DNA from: JACDAN01 sp035776735
GTDB lineage: Bacteria > Actinomycetota > Thermoleophilia > Gaiellales > Gaiellaceae
Length of the DNA: 9,518 nucleotides
Reading direction: 5' to 3'
Assembly: GCA_035776735.1 (NCBI GenBank)
Contig: DASSSO010000165.1
Span: 1 to 9,518 of the forward strand
Shown here: piece after piece, positions 8,780-9,518 of the stretch
Position numbering within the stretch: the stretch's first letter is position 1
How the letters are laid out: each line of letters starts with the position of its first letter
Made by a program: the position numbers and the translations under genes
Notes under the pieces: generated by a model
Databases searched by the model: none
Told to the model about the DNA's origin: nothing
The model's input: the letters and a program-made list of their open reading frames with translations, nothing else

Positions 8780-8926
8780 TCAGCCTCGAGTGATGTCTCG
8801 GCGCTGAGCCTCGACCAGTGCGTCGCGCCTCGCCTCGGTTGCCTCCCGCTCGGCCGCGGCGGCCTCTCGGTCGTCACCCGACCGCTTCTTGAAGCGGCCG
8901 AGGAAGGCGAGGATCGCGCGTCTCAC
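8780..8926 (-). CDS. Small charged helical protein, 48 aa, unknown function
   Basis: GTG at 8926 to TGA at 8780-8782, beginning MRRAILAFLGRFKKRSGDD. A short hydrophobic and basic head (IAFLGRFKKR-like, residues 5-15) could be an amphipathic membrane-touching helix. It is followed by a long Glu/Arg/Ala helix (about 18-45), likely coiled coil. Most codons end in G or C, as in neighbouring genes. A TAGGCT -10 box lies 6 nt before the start with no Shine-Dalgarno sequence, the same leaderless layout as other genes here. It converges with acsA (4 bp between stops) and diverges from the MerR gene. I do not recognise the family. It could be a chance frame in high-GC DNA, but the promoter, codon use and neat fit to the gap favour a real gene. 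Confidence 0.55.
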   Translation of the reverse strand: MRRAILAFLGRFKKRSGDDREAAAAEREATEARRDALVEAQRRDITRG

Positions 8927-8932
8927 GGCCCG

Positions 8933-8938
8933 AGCCTA
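8933..8938 (-). promoter_or_regulatory. -10 box of the 48-aa gene, likely leaderless
   Basis: The minus strand reads TAGGCT, then 6 nt, then GTG 8926. This fits TAnnnT with transcription starting at the start codon. No clear -35 is seen; the expected position falls inside the putative MerR operator. Confidence 0.45.
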
Positions 8939-8948
8939 GACCAGGAAC

Positions 8949-8979
8949 TTGACTCTCCGGTAGCCCGAGGGCCTACGCT
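8949..8979 (+). promoter_or_regulatory. MerR-type promoter with 19-bp spacer and operator dyad
   Basis: -35 TTGACT (8949-8954) and -10 TACGCT (8974-8979) are separated by 19 bp, the overlong spacing typical of promoters that MerR proteins activate by twisting DNA. Inside the spacer lies an imperfect dyad, CTCTCCGG (8953-8960) and CCCGAGGG (8964-8971), matching at 6 of 8 positions around TAG. The GTG start follows 6 nt after the -10, so the message is probably leaderless. Autoregulation, possibly with control of the divergent small gene, is inferred. Confidence 0.6.
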
Positions 8980-8985
8980 CGCGTC

Positions 8986-9518
8986 GTGGACGAGCTGATG
9001 TCGATCGGGCGATTCGCCCGCGTCTCCGGACTCTCGGTCGGGACGCTGCGGCACTACGACGAGGTCGGGCTGCTCCGGCCGGCGGAGGTCGACGGCGACA
9101 CCGGCTACCGCCGCTACCGGCTCGACCAGCTGCCGCAGGCGCGCGCGATCCGGCGGTTGCGCGAGCTCGAGCTCTCGCTCGACCAGATCCGGGAGGTGCT
9201 GGCGACCGGAGATCTCGAGCTCCTGAAGGAGCACCGAGCCCGGCTCGAGGCGGAGATCTGGCGCCACCAGCGCGCCGCCTATCACCTGAAACGACTCATC
9301 GAAGGAGAGGACGACCTCATGGCCGAACCGAAGACCGTCGACGCCGACCACCGCTCGCTCGGCGTCGCGCTCTACAACGACACCTGGCGCCTCCTCGAGA
9401 AGCCCGACCGGACCCCGGAGGAGGACGACGAGCTCGTCCACCAGGCGCACGCCTCGACCTACCACTGGCTGAAGGCGCCCGAGTGCGAGCCCAAGAACCG
9501 GGCGCGCGGCGAGTGGAT
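8986..9518 (+). CDS. MerR-family regulator fused to an uncharacterised C-terminal domain (partial)
   Basis: At least 177 codons, open to the window end. Residues 5-75 are a MerR winged helix-turn-helix: MSIGRFARVSGLSVGTLRHY, then DEVGLLRP and GYRRY. Residues 75-110 form the dimerisation coiled coil. From 112 (MAEPKTVDADHRSLG) a different domain begins, with NDTWRLLEKPDRTPEEDDEL, HASTYHW and RARGEW. I associate this pattern from memory with small stand-alone actinobacterial hypothetical proteins, possibly helical-repeat (TPR-like). GTG 8986 is chosen from its leaderless promoter position; ATG 8998 is the alternative. An internal ATG at 9319 with GGAGAGG upstream could give the C-terminal domain alone. 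No metal-binding cysteine pattern of metal-sensing MerR proteins is seen in the part present. The inducer is unknown. Confidence 0.85.
   Translation, partial: MDELMSIGRFARVSGLSVGTLRHYDEVGLLRPAEVDGDTGYRRYRLDQLPQARAIRRLRELELSLDQIREVLATGDLELLKEHRARLEAEIWRHQRAAYHLKRLIEGEDDLMAEPKTVDADHRSLGVALYNDTWRLLEKPDRTPEEDDELVHQAHASTYHWLKAPECEPKNRARGEW
9304..9321 (+). promoter_or_regulatory. Internal ribosome binding site and in-frame ATG within the MerR gene
   Basis: GGAGAGG (9304-9310) lies 8 nt before ATG 9319, which is in frame as residue 112, exactly between the MerR part and the C-terminal domain. It could start a shorter product lacking the DNA-binding domain. Confidence 0.45.

Overview
The window is high-GC DNA (roughly 70% by eye, with strong G/C at third codon positions). 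Its starts are often GTG and once TTG, and several genes appear leaderless, with a TAnnnT -10 box 6-8 nt before the start codon. This style and the gene families suggest an actinobacterium, possibly of the Thermoleophilia/Gaiellales type. The lineage is inferred from style, not from a marker gene.

The left half (60-5485) is one minus-strand operon, read right to left. It starts with an amidohydrolase-2 family TIM-barrel hydrolase (4334-5485). A three-subunit molybdenum hydroxylase of the xanthine dehydrogenase/CO dehydrogenase superfamily follows: the [2Fe-2S] subunit (3907-4341), the molybdopterin subunit (1494-3755) and the FAD subunit (674-1513). A lipoprotein cyclophilin (60-677) comes last. 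Neighbouring genes overlap by 4-20 nt, except for a 151-bp gap between the [2Fe-2S] and Mo-subunit genes that holds two copies of a 50-bp palindromic repeat. The FAD subunit carries four cysteines placed as in subunits with an extra [4Fe-4S] cluster (PaoB/HcrB type), which argues for an aldehyde- or aromatic-type substrate over plain xanthine. A perfect 12-bp-stem hairpin lies just after the operon.

A 43-bp divergent promoter region (5486-5528) separates this operon from two plus-strand genes: an M24 Xaa-Pro-type metallopeptidase (5529-6656) and an acetyl-CoA synthetase (6727-8775). The synthetase's N-terminal extension is encoded partly by a nested palindrome.

At the right end, a 59-bp region (8927-8985) separates a tiny leaderless minus-strand gene (8780-8926, 48 aa, charged helix) from a plus-strand MerR-family regulator (8986 to the window end, truncated). 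The regulator's promoter has a 19-bp spacer between -35 and -10, the hallmark of MerR-controlled promoters. Its MerR half is joined to an uncharacterised C-terminal domain, and a good ribosome binding site with an in-frame ATG lies at the junction. This suggests a TipA-like arrangement making both a full-length regulator and a free effector domain. It is the most interesting lead in the window. No RNA genes, CRISPR arrays, transposases or phage genes were seen.
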